This document shows positions 42,810 to 51,877 of a stretch of DNA of 64,000 nt, piece by piece; the first letter of the stretch is position 1, and each line of letters begins with the position of its first letter. Origin of the DNA: Penicillus capitatus (taxonomy: Eukaryota; Chlorophyta); the NCBI GenBank assembly GCA_965649825.1, contig OZ287715.1, forward strand, positions 62,001-126,000, given 5' to 3'. The translations under genes were made by a program, and so were the position numbers. The notes below the pieces were generated by a model. It saw only the letters and a list, made by a program, of their open reading frames with translations, did not search any database and was not told the origin of the DNA.

Positions 42810-44040
42810 TCATTGTTGCAAGAGTCCTTGACTTTGAAGCACACTATGGACTGCTGCCGACAGTGGAGACTCCGTGTCGTTGTACAGTTTGACCAGTACT
42901 TTAGCAGAGAGTGCTCCGATGGATGCTTCTTCCTCAGAGCCGCTCTAAGATTCCTGACGTCAGTGTGTTTAATGAAGGTAATCGCTCACTTTTCGCATTT
43001 TGGGATGCGAACTGCACAGACAGATGCCATAGAGTGCCTGTAGAGATGTTCCCTCCGATGCCTCTAGCGCATGAACGTAGTAGGTCTGGGCAGTCGTGAT
43101 GTCTTGCACTGTGCCGATCGTATACAACGTATCTGCATAACGTAGATGGTACGTTAGATGTGACGGCGCCAACAGTAATAGCTCTTCATAGCAATGCGCT
43201 GCCTGCTTGTACATTTGCATCTGCAGGCAATGCACACACAAGAGTGAGATTGAGTGAGATCCGGAGGAGATCTCGACACCTTCAAGTAGATTTCTGCCAG
43301 TTCCTCCCATGCGTCGCGGTCCATCATGAATGTGTCCAAGTATGTGTTTAGCGTCTGCGCAGCGGCGACTAGGTCTCCACGCGTCTTGCAAATTGCCACC
43401 TGTAAGCAGGATCTCAGATCATTACAGAAATGGGATTGAGCGACACCCACTTTGCGTTTGAGAATGATATCATTGGATGGGTCTTCAGACAGAATGTCAT
43501 CATAGGTACTTTCAGCACGAGACAGGTTCCCTGTGGACTCAAACTGCATCGCCTGTGCTACCACAGCAGTACGGTCACACGATCTTGACCGTCAGCATTG
43601 TGCCACAGACTTTTAGGCGCTTTGCCCGAATGCTCTTGGGGAATTCATTGCAGATCGCATTGACACAGGCTTGGGCACACCCGTTCGCCTGAATATCCAT
43701 GCACGCCAATGCCACTTGCTCATAGACTAACCACACTGCAGAAAAACATAAATAGATGCGAAACAGGTAGGGCCGCGGACATTCTTCGGCACTGAGTTTG
43801 CCTTTGTGCTTTTGCAGGAGCAAGGACCCATACTTCGCCACAGGTTCGCTCTCCCTTGTTCGAAGCTCACGGACCTACAGAGTATTCTCTCATGCCCAAT
43901 GCATCCGTTGTAGAAAAGTCGTTCACGAGTTTCAGATACCGACGGATAGAATCCGGAGCAGGTCCCGAGGCACCTGCGCCATCCAGTTCTGCGATCAGCT
44001 GCTTTTTCTCTCGCGACGCATCCATTAGTACAGATGACAT
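42810..44040 (-). CDS. EMC2: EMC2, ER membrane protein complex subunit 2 (TPR), multi-exon
   Basis: Cytosolic TPR subunit of the EMC insertase, which inserts tail-anchored and multipass proteins into the ER. N-terminus MSSVLMDASREKKQLIAELD (ATG 44040), then VAKYGSLLLQKHKGKLSAEE. Core matches animal EMC2: WLVYEQVALACMDIQ, RAKRL, AMQFESTGNLSRAESTYDDI, LSEDPSNDIILKRKVAICKT, TLNTYLDTFMMDRDAWEELA, MYKQAAHCYEELLLLAPSHL, YADTLYTIG, TAQTYYVHALEASEGTSLQA and LYGICLC. A last intron (about 42963-42998) joins PKMRK to a C-terminal helix ending VHSVLQSQGLLQQ, with stop at 42810-42812. Introns also near 43237-43285 and 43399-43455. Complete. Confidence 0.94.
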
Positions 44041-44097
44041 GATCAACAGGCGCTGTCGTCAAACCATAAACAGAGTCTAGGGATCAATTGGCAAAGC

Positions 44098-44994
44098 ATG
44101 GAAACCAAAGGGCACGACACCGGGGCCATGACTGCTCCCGTTCCTGTTCCGGAAATGTCACGCAACGCTTTGGACACCCTCGAGGCACTCGATGCCGTGG
44201 CGATTCGTCAAGACCTCCAGTGGCTGGAAGAAATAGTCACCTGCTGCGAACTGAAGAACAAGTATAAAATCTCGACCATTCCTATCGGCCAAGAGAATCG
44301 CAACTTTACCGATACGGAGCTCCTCCAACTGCCGATGATTTTTGATGTTCGTGAAGACTCGACGCTCTGCTGCAGACTCTGCTGCTACAACAGCAGAGAA
44401 CTCAAACTCGGCCTCTTTCCACCAGGAATCGCTCAGAAGCCAAGATGGCCCAGCATGGAGCCTCTGTTGACGCTGGATCGTCCTTTTAGATGTACCTGCT
44501 GGTGTGGCCGCCTCTACTGTCCACAGGAAATGTCTGTCTCCGCCGAGGGGCGTCGTTTGGGTCACGTGGAACAGGACTGTCGCTGTATCGATTGCTGTTG
44601 TTCTTGCACTCTCTGGATGAAGAGCTTCGATGCCAATGGCAATCCTGTCCATGCATTTAGGAGTCCACTCTGTGGTCAGTGATCTCCACATCTAAACCCT
44701 CTTCCATTTACTGTGTGCCTCTTTTCAGGAAAGAACTGTTGTGCTCCTTCTTGCTGCAACGAGGTCTTCGAGATTGATATCCTCAATCCCTGGGATGAGC
44801 AGCAACAGACGGGGACGTTTAGGAATATATGGCCTGGATGGAATTGGCGAGGTATCTGTTCACCGAGCGTTTCCAATTTTGTCGCGGTGTTCCCTCGCAA
44901 CGCTTCCAAAGAAGAGAAGGCCTTACTCATCGGATCTCTCTTTTTGCACGACTTCTTCTTGTTCGAAAAGAATGGAGATGATAGTGGTAGCTAA
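44098..44994 (+). CDS. PLSCR: Phospholipid scramblase A (tandem copy 1 of 3)
   Basis: Scramblase-family protein: moves phospholipids between leaflets in animals when calcium rises, with other roles for some members. Helical N-term VAIRQDLQWLEEIVTCCELK; NKYKIS (compare NKYEIK in PLSCR1); CCRLCCYNSRELKLG (compare CCTRNCCGPSRPFTL); LTLDRPFRCTCWCGRLYCPQ (compare LERPLRCSSCCCPCCLQ); GHVEQD. The C-terminal beta-barrel and hydrophobic helix follow an intron at 44675-44728 (54 nt): KNCCAPSCC, SNFVAVFPRNASKEEKALLI and GSLFLHDFFLFEK (compare MIGACFLIDFMFFE). Start ATG 44098. It is divergent from EMC2, with 57 bp between starts. No Pro-rich N-terminal extension as in PLSCR1. Confidence 0.9.
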
Positions 44995-46183
44995 AAAGTT
45001 AAAGAGATTCGCATTGTTTGTTTGTACACACATGTCATGGATGATCATCTGCCACCAACCCACTGCCGGGTTTCATTCACTCTTGCACTGAGTCCATTGT
45101 TTTCTGTTTTTTTTCGTTCTGTTCCTTCATAAATGCAAATTATCGTTCAAAGATCGTATCAGACATCCCATGTCCTATCCTTGTGATAGCTGTTGTTCAG
45201 ACATCAGAACCGATAAGTTGATGTAATGCCCGCCCTTCATGCTGCAGAATACTTGTGTGTTATGCCGATCGATAAAGCCAGCTGGCTCATGAGGCAAAAA
45301 TGGTCCATGAGGAGAATTGAAATGGATAGTTGGTCGGCAGTCAGCTGATGGAAGAAGTTCAGTGGCCGATTTTTCTAAGTTGTCGCCTTTCGGCAAATCT
45401 GCTGATGCATTGACAGCGAATATTGTAGCCAATTCGCTTCCCTCATCCCCATTCGTTCTGTTTACATTCCACCAGTGAAGAGTGATTAAAGCAGCAACAT
45501 AAACCAGAGCCGAATGAACAGTCAGTCGAGTGTCCTTTATCTAGCAACCGCTTGGACAATGTAATACTTTTGCGAGACAGCTAAATTGCGCGCGGTGTCC
45601 TGTCAAAGGCCGACCTTGAATCCAGAAGTTACGTTTTATAGATTTTGTTGACGGTCAAAAGCGAAGTTCATCCACTTCGCTTTTGTCACATAAGTGGCGG
45701 GACAATCGCTATTCTAGGCATCACACGTCTTTGTTTGGCGGATTGACGTCTGTCGTGTAGAAACCACAGTACGACTCGACTCACCACTCCTCTGTTCGTG
45801 CAAGTGGATAGTGTTTTCTCTACAATCACACATAGAAATACGTCGTCGACATCCTTGTTCAAGCTAGCGCATAAATCGCTGCGAGTCGCAAGAGGACTTG
45901 TCGCAGTATGAAAGTAACTGAACGAGTGGAATCCTCACGCAAAGTTTGTTTCTGTCGATAGAACGCGTCCAACTCCCCCCCCCACCAGCGACACTCCGTT
46001 GCGGAACATCTAAGTACCCATTCAACCAAGAGAACATATGTCCGTCTGACACGGATGCAGCGAATTTGTTGGAACACAAGCTCCGTGTAAATGCCTTCGT
46101 CAGCAGCGTTTCCTTACAGCTTCAGATAACCGTTTACTGATGTCACCACGTCCATATAGCGTGGAAGTTCACGTGTCGGCATT
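44995..46183. other. Intergenic region between scramblase A and B
   Basis: 1.19 kb, the longest gap in the window. The minus strand holds an open frame at 45175 to about 45530 with a hydrophobic stretch (VHSALVYVAALITLHWW) followed by NVNRTNGDEGSELATIFAV and, later, RPTIHFNSPHGPFLPHEPA. It has no ATG ahead of the hydrophobic part, so a start exon would be needed. Another minus frame (45859-46077) looks non-coding. A run of nine cytosines lies at 45975-45983. The rest may be promoter of scramblase B. Confidence 0.4.
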
Positions 46184-47163
46184 GTGATTGACATGGATGA
46201 AAAAACTCAGAGTCTCACAGTTGCCACTTCTCCTCCCCCTGTCGTCGAAGAAATGGCACGCAATGCTTTAGAGACACTCGACCCTGCACAGGCCGTTTTT
46301 ATCCGCCAGGATATCGAATGGATTGAAGAGGGCGTCGACCAACTGGGAGTCAAGAAAAACAAATACCAGATTACAAGCATTCCTGCCGACAAAACAAATG
46401 ATACGTTTACTGTCGAGGAGCTCTCGGAATACCCATTGGCTTTTGAAGTGCGTGAACAATCGTCGTTCTGTTGCAGTCTGTGCTGTGGCGATAGCAGAGA
46501 GTTCAAACTCGGACTCTTTCCACCTGGACTCGACAAGACACCGGGTTGGCCAGAAATAGAGCCTCTAATGATGCTGGACCGTCCGTTTAAGTGTACCTGC
46601 TGGTGTGACCGAGTGTACTGTCCCCAAGAACTATCGGTCTCCGTGGAGGGACGCCATCTGGGGCACATCAAACAAGAAAACCGCTGCATTGATCGATGCT
46701 GCTCCTGCGTTATCTGGATGAAGAGCTTCGATGCGAATGGCAACCCTGTCCATGCATTTAGGAGTCCACTCGGTGGTCAGTAGCCTCTGCATTGAATACC
46801 TCACTGTACACTCTGTGTCTTCTCTCAGGGAAAAATCGCTGCGCTCCTTCTTGCTGCAACAAGGTCTTCGAGACAGACATCTTCGACGCCCACGACGAGA
46901 CTCGGAGATTGGGGGTGTTTAGAAACACCTGGACCGGGTGCAATTGGTGTGATCTTTGTGATTACAACAATCTTTGCTGTCCGACAAATACCTGTTGTCA
47001 AGCTCCTGCCAACTTCGCCGTGCAGTTTCCTCCGGATGCGACAAACGAACAAAAAGCATTGCTGATTGGATCTCTCTTCTTGCACGATTTTGTGATATTC
47101 GAAAAGGGAAATGATGAGAGTGATGGTTTGATTGATGAGATCTGCGACTGTATTTTCGACTAA
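46184..47163 (+). CDS. PLSCR: Phospholipid scramblase B (tandem copy 2 of 3)
   Basis: Close paralogue of the gene at 44098. Shared elements: MARNALETLDPAQAVFIRQD, KKNKYQITSIPADKTNDTFT, CCSLCCGDSREFKLGLFPPG, LMMLDRPFKCTCWCDRVYCP, IWMKSFDANGNPVHAFRSPL. The intron at 46776-46828 (53 nt) sits at the same codon as in copy A. The C-terminal exon has an extra Cys-rich insertion, CNWCDLCDYNNLCCPTNTCC, before ANFAVQFPPDATNEQKALLI and GSLFLHDFVIFEK. The start may be ATG 46184 or 46193. Stop 47161-47163. Confidence 0.9.
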
Positions 47164-47415
47164 TCACGAATAGCTATTCAATTCATCTACATCCTCCCAC
47201 ATCCTTTAACTAGACCCATTGCTTTCCTGTTCTGTCCCCATTCTACCATCTTCTTTAATCAGCGACCGTTATTATTAAACATTTGAAACGGGATACATGT
47301 GAACATTGAAAGCTACATTCTTTACTGGAACAGACAATTGGTTTGTAACACGAGCAGCATACCTTCTGACGATAAGATACGCTTCTACTATTGAATTGTT
47401 AATACGTATCACGAG

Positions 47416-48291
47416 ATGGACAAAGCAAAGAAACAACGTCCTCCCAAGGAGGAAGAAATGACTCGCGTCCCGTCGGGGAACTTAGAAAACATACACACTC
47501 TGGCCGTTCGCCTTGAGTATCCACCAACAGGGCTTCCCTGCTGCTGCACCCGAAACGGTGTTCGATACGGCGTCTCGGAAATCCCTCCTGGAACAGAAGA
47601 CCGTGTCGTCTCCGACGCGGAGATGCGGCGTCTGGAACGACGGTTTGTAATTCTCGAGGATCCATCTCTCTCTTGTAGCTGCTGGTGCGGAGTCCAACGC
47701 TGTTTTCGACTCGGGATATTTCCGAGTAACACATCCAAGCCTCAGAATTTCTCCAACTCGACACCTATGCTTGTGTTAGAGCGTCCATATCAACCTTCAT
47801 GTTGGCTGGGGAAGCTGTATTGTCCGCAAACGATATTCATCCATTCCAGTGGCAAAATGGTGGGTCACGCCAAGCGAGAATGCCGTTTCTGGGATTGTTT
47901 CTTTTCCTGCACGTATTGGACCCGAGTGTTTGACGCTGATGGAAATCCTCGGTACACAATTCGATCACCTGGATGTGGTAAACACGCTTCCTCCTTTTTC
48001 ATTTCTATTGCTCACTCCATGCATGATACAGGAGACAATTGTTGCGCGCCTTCATGTTGCAAGAAAATTTACGAAATGGATGTGTTCCGTCCAACAAACG
48101 AGAATGAAAGGGTTGCCTCGTTGATGAATATTTGGAGAGCGGGCAGCGATGGATCCTATACTGCTCCGACAGATACCAATTTTGTCCTTGTTTTTCCATC
48201 CGATGCAGATGAGAATGACAAGAGTCTGCTTCTTGCAGCTCTTTTTTTGCAGGATTTTAGCGGAAAGCGCGAACAAGACCCCTGCATGTGA
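47416..48291 (+). CDS. PLSCR: Phospholipid scramblase C, divergent (tandem copy 3 of 3)
   Basis: More diverged copy. It lacks the IRQD..WLEE helix of copies A and B and begins MDKAKKQRPPKEEEMTRVPS. Conserved parts: CSCWCGVQRCFRLGIFPS, MLVLERPYQPSCWLGKLYCP, GHAKRECRFWDCFFSC, YWTRVFDADGNPRYTIRSPG. Intron 47978-48031 (54 nt) is again at the same position; its length is a multiple of three and it is open in frame, so retention would not break the protein. Then NCCAPSCCKKIYEMDVF, TNFVLVFPSDADENDKSLLL and AALFLQDF, without the final Phe-Glu-Lys. Still a scramblase fold by order; activity unknown. Confidence 0.85.
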   Translation: MDKAKKQRPPKEEEMTRVPSGNLENIHTLAVRLEYPPTGLPCCCTRNGVRYGVSEIPPGTEDRVVSDAEMRRLERRFVILEDPSLSCSCWCGVQRCFRLGIFPSNTSKPQNFSNSTPMLVLERPYQPSCWLGKLYCPQTIFIHSSGKMVGHAKRECRFWDCFFSCTYWTRVFDADGNPRYTIRSPGCGKHASSFFISIAHSMHDTGDNCCAPSCCKKIYEMDVFRPTNENERVASLMNIWRAGSDGSYTAPTDTNFVLVFPSDADENDKSLLLAALFLQDFSGKREQDPCM

Positions 48292-48507
48292 AACACCTCG
48301 TCATTGTTTTACCTCGCCAAGATCATTGTTTTCCTTACTAAACGTCGTTTCTGACTCCTCATTTCAATTACCCGACTGCGAACTTAACTTTGAATTTGAT
48401 GTGACTGTATTTGTCATCATCTATAAAACAAGAAACTTCACTTGGCATCCAGTGTCTGTATGCCGGCTGTTTCTTTTCGCCACAGCGAAAACCGCCCATT
48501 GAGAGAG

Positions 48508-49183
48508 AATGCTCCTTCACTTTTATTTGTTTCTCGTTCCATCACTGCTGCTGCCTAGCCAGGCAGTTTATGCAAACGCGGCCCGCAGAGACGGATGCAT
48601 TTCATCACTGCTTGGAGTCCATGCGTCGTCGCATTGGCCACAAGTTGAACAAGTCACATGAGAGATTTCCTGTCGCAGCGGCAGCTGTCGCTCTCTGCGC
48701 TTGTATTCAATAATACTTTCTTCTCAGTCCACAAGAAAAGAACCACGCTAACCGCCGACAATTGCTTGGAGACGATTCTTGCGAATCGGACGAAGATGAC
48801 GATAGCTGTTCCTTTTTGATGATAACGCTCTTCGACATCATCTCTCAAGCAGGAAAAAACTCCAGCGATGGACTTTGTAGTATGTTCCGATTTTTGCACA
48901 AATCTGGTTGCGACGAAAACCATACCAAAGAAATGTGTCAGAAAAACAAGCAGTGTGAATATGATCCAGTATATGGTAAGAGAAAACATTTCCTGATTCC
49001 GCCCATTTACCGTCCTTGATCTAAGGTTGGACCGAGACCGACGTGAGTCTCTTCCATACAGCATTCAAAGACGAACCTAGACTAAAAAAGAAATACAACA
49101 AGCTTGTCTCCAAGTGTGAACGTCAAGTTGAGTGCACGTCATTGACTTCATTGTGCGACAACGTCGGGACTGTTGGCTCATGA
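48508..49183 (+). CDS. Small cysteine-rich secreted protein CRP3 (unnamed family)
   Basis: Short member of the CRP family. Signal peptide MLLHFYLFLVPSLLLPSQAV (ATG 48508). After an intron of uncertain donor (acceptor near 48727) comes LLGDDSCESDEDDDSCSFLM, ITLFDIISQAGKNSSDGLC, FLHKSGCDENHTKEMCQKNK and QCEYDPVYG. Intron near 48976-49024 (about 50 nt) then WTETDVSLFHTAFKDEPRLK and SKCERQVECTSLTSLC, stop 49181-49183. The last two blocks align with CRP4 (FDIIANAGGNSTDSFC, DPKLKNRIVGANATCKEFST). It lacks the earlier blocks of CRP1, 2 and 4, so it is either a short form or a truncated copy. Confidence 0.6.
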
Positions 49184-49506
49184 GATTAATTGGTTTTGTG
49201 GGGGTGCTATCGTCGCATGTGTTCGATGATTTCGTCCAACTGCGAACATGTGATTGTCTTTCTAAATCTTGTAATTTGCACAGATTTGAAGTCTTCACGC
49301 CTTGTCTGCGCAACAAACGGAATGAAAAGGCTATTAAACAAGACCGGTAAAATCGCACGGAATTGCGGAGCCGCAATCCTCCGTACGAATCGCGTTCTGA
49401 CGCGACACTTCTTGATCGAAACTTAACAGCCATTCAAATCCATCTGTTTTAAGGTCAAAGCCGCCGCGAATAGCTTTACCGTTTTAGCGGAAACACTACT
49501 AATACA
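49184..49506. other. Intergenic region between CRP3 and CRP4
   Basis: 323 bp, no convincing frame on either strand. It should hold the CRP3 3' end and CRP4 promoter. Confidence 0.4.
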
Positions 49507-51395
49507 ATGGCTTTTCGTTTGGCCCTGTTTTTTATGTTCGCGTTTCTTTTGGGAGTGTCTCGCGCCACTAATCTTCAAAAGAAGACGTTGGTTGAACCAA
49601 GGCTCCTGTCCCTTCGTCGTGTCTGCAGAGGACTCACGAACTTTCGGGGCAAACTGCCCGCGCTTCTGGTGCATTCGCATGCTTTAATGCTTGAAAGTTA
49701 GTTTTGTGAATCAGTCGAAAGGCAAAGGCGGCTCTTCACGTCGCCAGTTGATGAAAGACGCCAAGTGTAAATGGAATGAGGAAGAGTCCGAATGCGTTCT
49801 GTCGGACGATGTCCTTATCCAGTTACTGATCAACTCGAAAAACGGAATGGCTCAAACGGAGGCCAGACATCAGGTGAGAATCGATGCTAGGAGCTGTACA
49901 GATTGTGTGAGACAAGGAACTAGATGTGTGAGAGGACGACACATAAGAAAACGTGCAACTCAATGGGCTTTTGTTCTTGGAAGAGGTAATCGTCATCTTT
50001 TTTTGTCCGATTGTCTGAAAGCCATGATTGCGGGTGTAGTGATGCTGCCGCCTGTGACTTAACCAATCTCTTTTTTGGTAATGAAAATGCTCCTTGTGTC
50101 GCCAACGCTCCTACAACGACATCTATGTTGACTGCCGCGCAAACTTGTCCGTTAGAGACATCAAAAAAGACATGCACGTCTGCTGCCCTCTGTGCATGGT
50201 GACCGAATGCTCATCGAAGCCACTCTCGATTGTTTTGGATGGATAGGGACGCCGACGAGAAACTCTGTGATGCAGACGTGTTCAACATCTCTTTTGGAGT
50301 ACCTCAGGATGAATTCCTTGAAACTGAAGTATTGGTACGACATACAGCCGTACATTCTCCCATGCATGATTGTGTTCATCCACTAGATACTTCAGAGACA
50401 AGGGACAATAGCATTTACAGAATTTGCAAAAGAATTCGATGTCGAAGAGGATGACTTTGATTGGAAAGTTGTTTTAGAGTGGGACATGCCAAATGTCAAG
50501 TGCCCAAAGAGAACAAAACGCATCGTATGAGGGGATCCCTTCCAACAGTCGCACATATAGTGAGTACTTGTGAGTTAATAGGTCTGTAAGTTTTTGACAG
50601 CATTCGCAAAATTGTACCTGTCGAAACTCATCTACTGTTCTGGGAGATATGCGGATTTTAAGGATACGTCTAAATGCAACAAGGATCCGATCTGTGCCAT
50701 AGATCCTGAATATGGCTTATGCTTTGTGGCAGAATCGCACCTCGATGAAGCCGTAGTAAAAGCATTTGATGTGATTCTTATTCCTAGCCTATATTGGCAG
50801 TAACACAAGGATTCTGCATTGCACCACTAGGTTGTGATGAAGAAGATACCATTTGAAGCTGATCGAGAGTTTTGGTCAACGGAAATGAATTGTTCTAGTA
50901 TTTCACGCAAAAAGAAATGCTCAGGTGTTATTAAATCACTTAAGGAGGACCGGCAAAACTGTGTTTGCAGGCTCTTGCTTATGGGACGTGGCAGATCGCA
51001 GTTGTTCAACTTCACCAGCAGCAATGTTTGATATCATTGCCAACGCCGGGGGAAACTCTACTGACAGCTTTTGCGCATTAATGGCCATGATAGCAGACTC
51101 GGGGTGCGACGGCATTCAAGATAAGAAAGCATGTCTGGCGAACGATCAATGCATGTATGAAGCTGACTCCAAAGGTAACAAGTTCCAATCCTCATTGTCT
51201 CGATTATCTCTTTCTACTATTTCGGCAGAATGCTCGCTGTCCAGGGAAGTCATATTGGATAGAATTTTCACGGAAGATCCGAAACTGAAAAATCGCATTG
51301 TCGGCGCCAATGCGACGTGCAAGGAATTTTCCACAAAGAAGAGCTGCACCGGAGAATCTTTAACGGATCTCTTTATCGCTATACCATTCTCCTGA
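49507..51395 (+). CDS. Cysteine-rich secreted protein CRP4 (unnamed family), multi-exon
   Basis: Signal peptide MAFRLALFFMFAFLLGVSRA. Blocks in family order: DAKCKWNEEESECVLSDD near 49760; CGCSDAAACDLTNLFFGNE near 50030; ACTSAALCAW-like CTSAALCAW near 50180; DWKVVLEWDMPNVKCP near 50460-50510 (equal to the W..LDW..PP..CP block of CRP1 and CRP2); LTAFAKLYLSKLIYCSGRYA with CNKDPICAIDPEYGLC near 50600-50725; CSSISRKKKCS joined across a 46-nt intron to GSCLWDVADRSCSTSPAA near 50990; FDIIANAGGNSTDSFC and ACLANDQCMYE near 51030-51160; an intron near 51175-51228; then DPKLKNRIVGANATCKEFST. The stop is at 51393-51395. No acidic tail, unlike CRP1 and CRP2. Exon edges approximate. Confidence 0.7.
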
Positions 51396-51877
51396 CATCG
51401 TTCCAGTTTGTTTGACATCCTTTTCGCGTTGTCCATCGTTGTTGAAGATTATTTGGTTGATGCCGGTTCTAATGTGTTACCTGGCCTGAAAGATTTATCC
51501 TTCAAGCATTATTCTCCGATGAGAGAAAACATCGACAAGTTTTTTCCAGTGATTTTCGGCAACACCTCTCACACGATTGGCATGTCGCGCCTACTTCACA
51601 GCGAGAAATGCCACTAGAAAAAGTCATACTTGCTGTTCATGACGGAATGAAGAAGATGTTCGACAGTACTCTTCTGTACACGAACGACATTGCACTAACT
51701 GTAGGAACTTTACGAACGAACTCAGTCTCTCTCGTCGTAGATCGGTCCGTCCTTACGGTCCCTCAGAGACACGCTCACTCCTGTCAGGAAAAATGCAACG
51801 GGATTCTTTGATGTGAACCGATGATGCGACGGATGAGCGTCACCTGATGCCATTGCTCGAAGCATTTAGCGACGGAG
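51396..51877. other. Intergenic region after CRP4
   Basis: 482 bp. An open plus frame at 51408-51617 (DAGSNVLPGLKDLSFKHYSP) lies right after the CRP4 stop and could be a missed terminal exon or chance. Nothing else is recognised; the next gene's promoter should be here. Confidence 0.35.

Noticed and set aside
45975-45983. Run of nine cytosines as a frameshift or regulatory site
   Set aside because: It lies in non-coding sequence with no gene across it; most likely a simple homopolymer.
51408-51617. Plus frame after CRP4 as a terminal CRP4 exon
   Set aside because: No cysteine blocks, and CRP4 already ends at a position equivalent to the end of CRP3; no clear splice site joins them.
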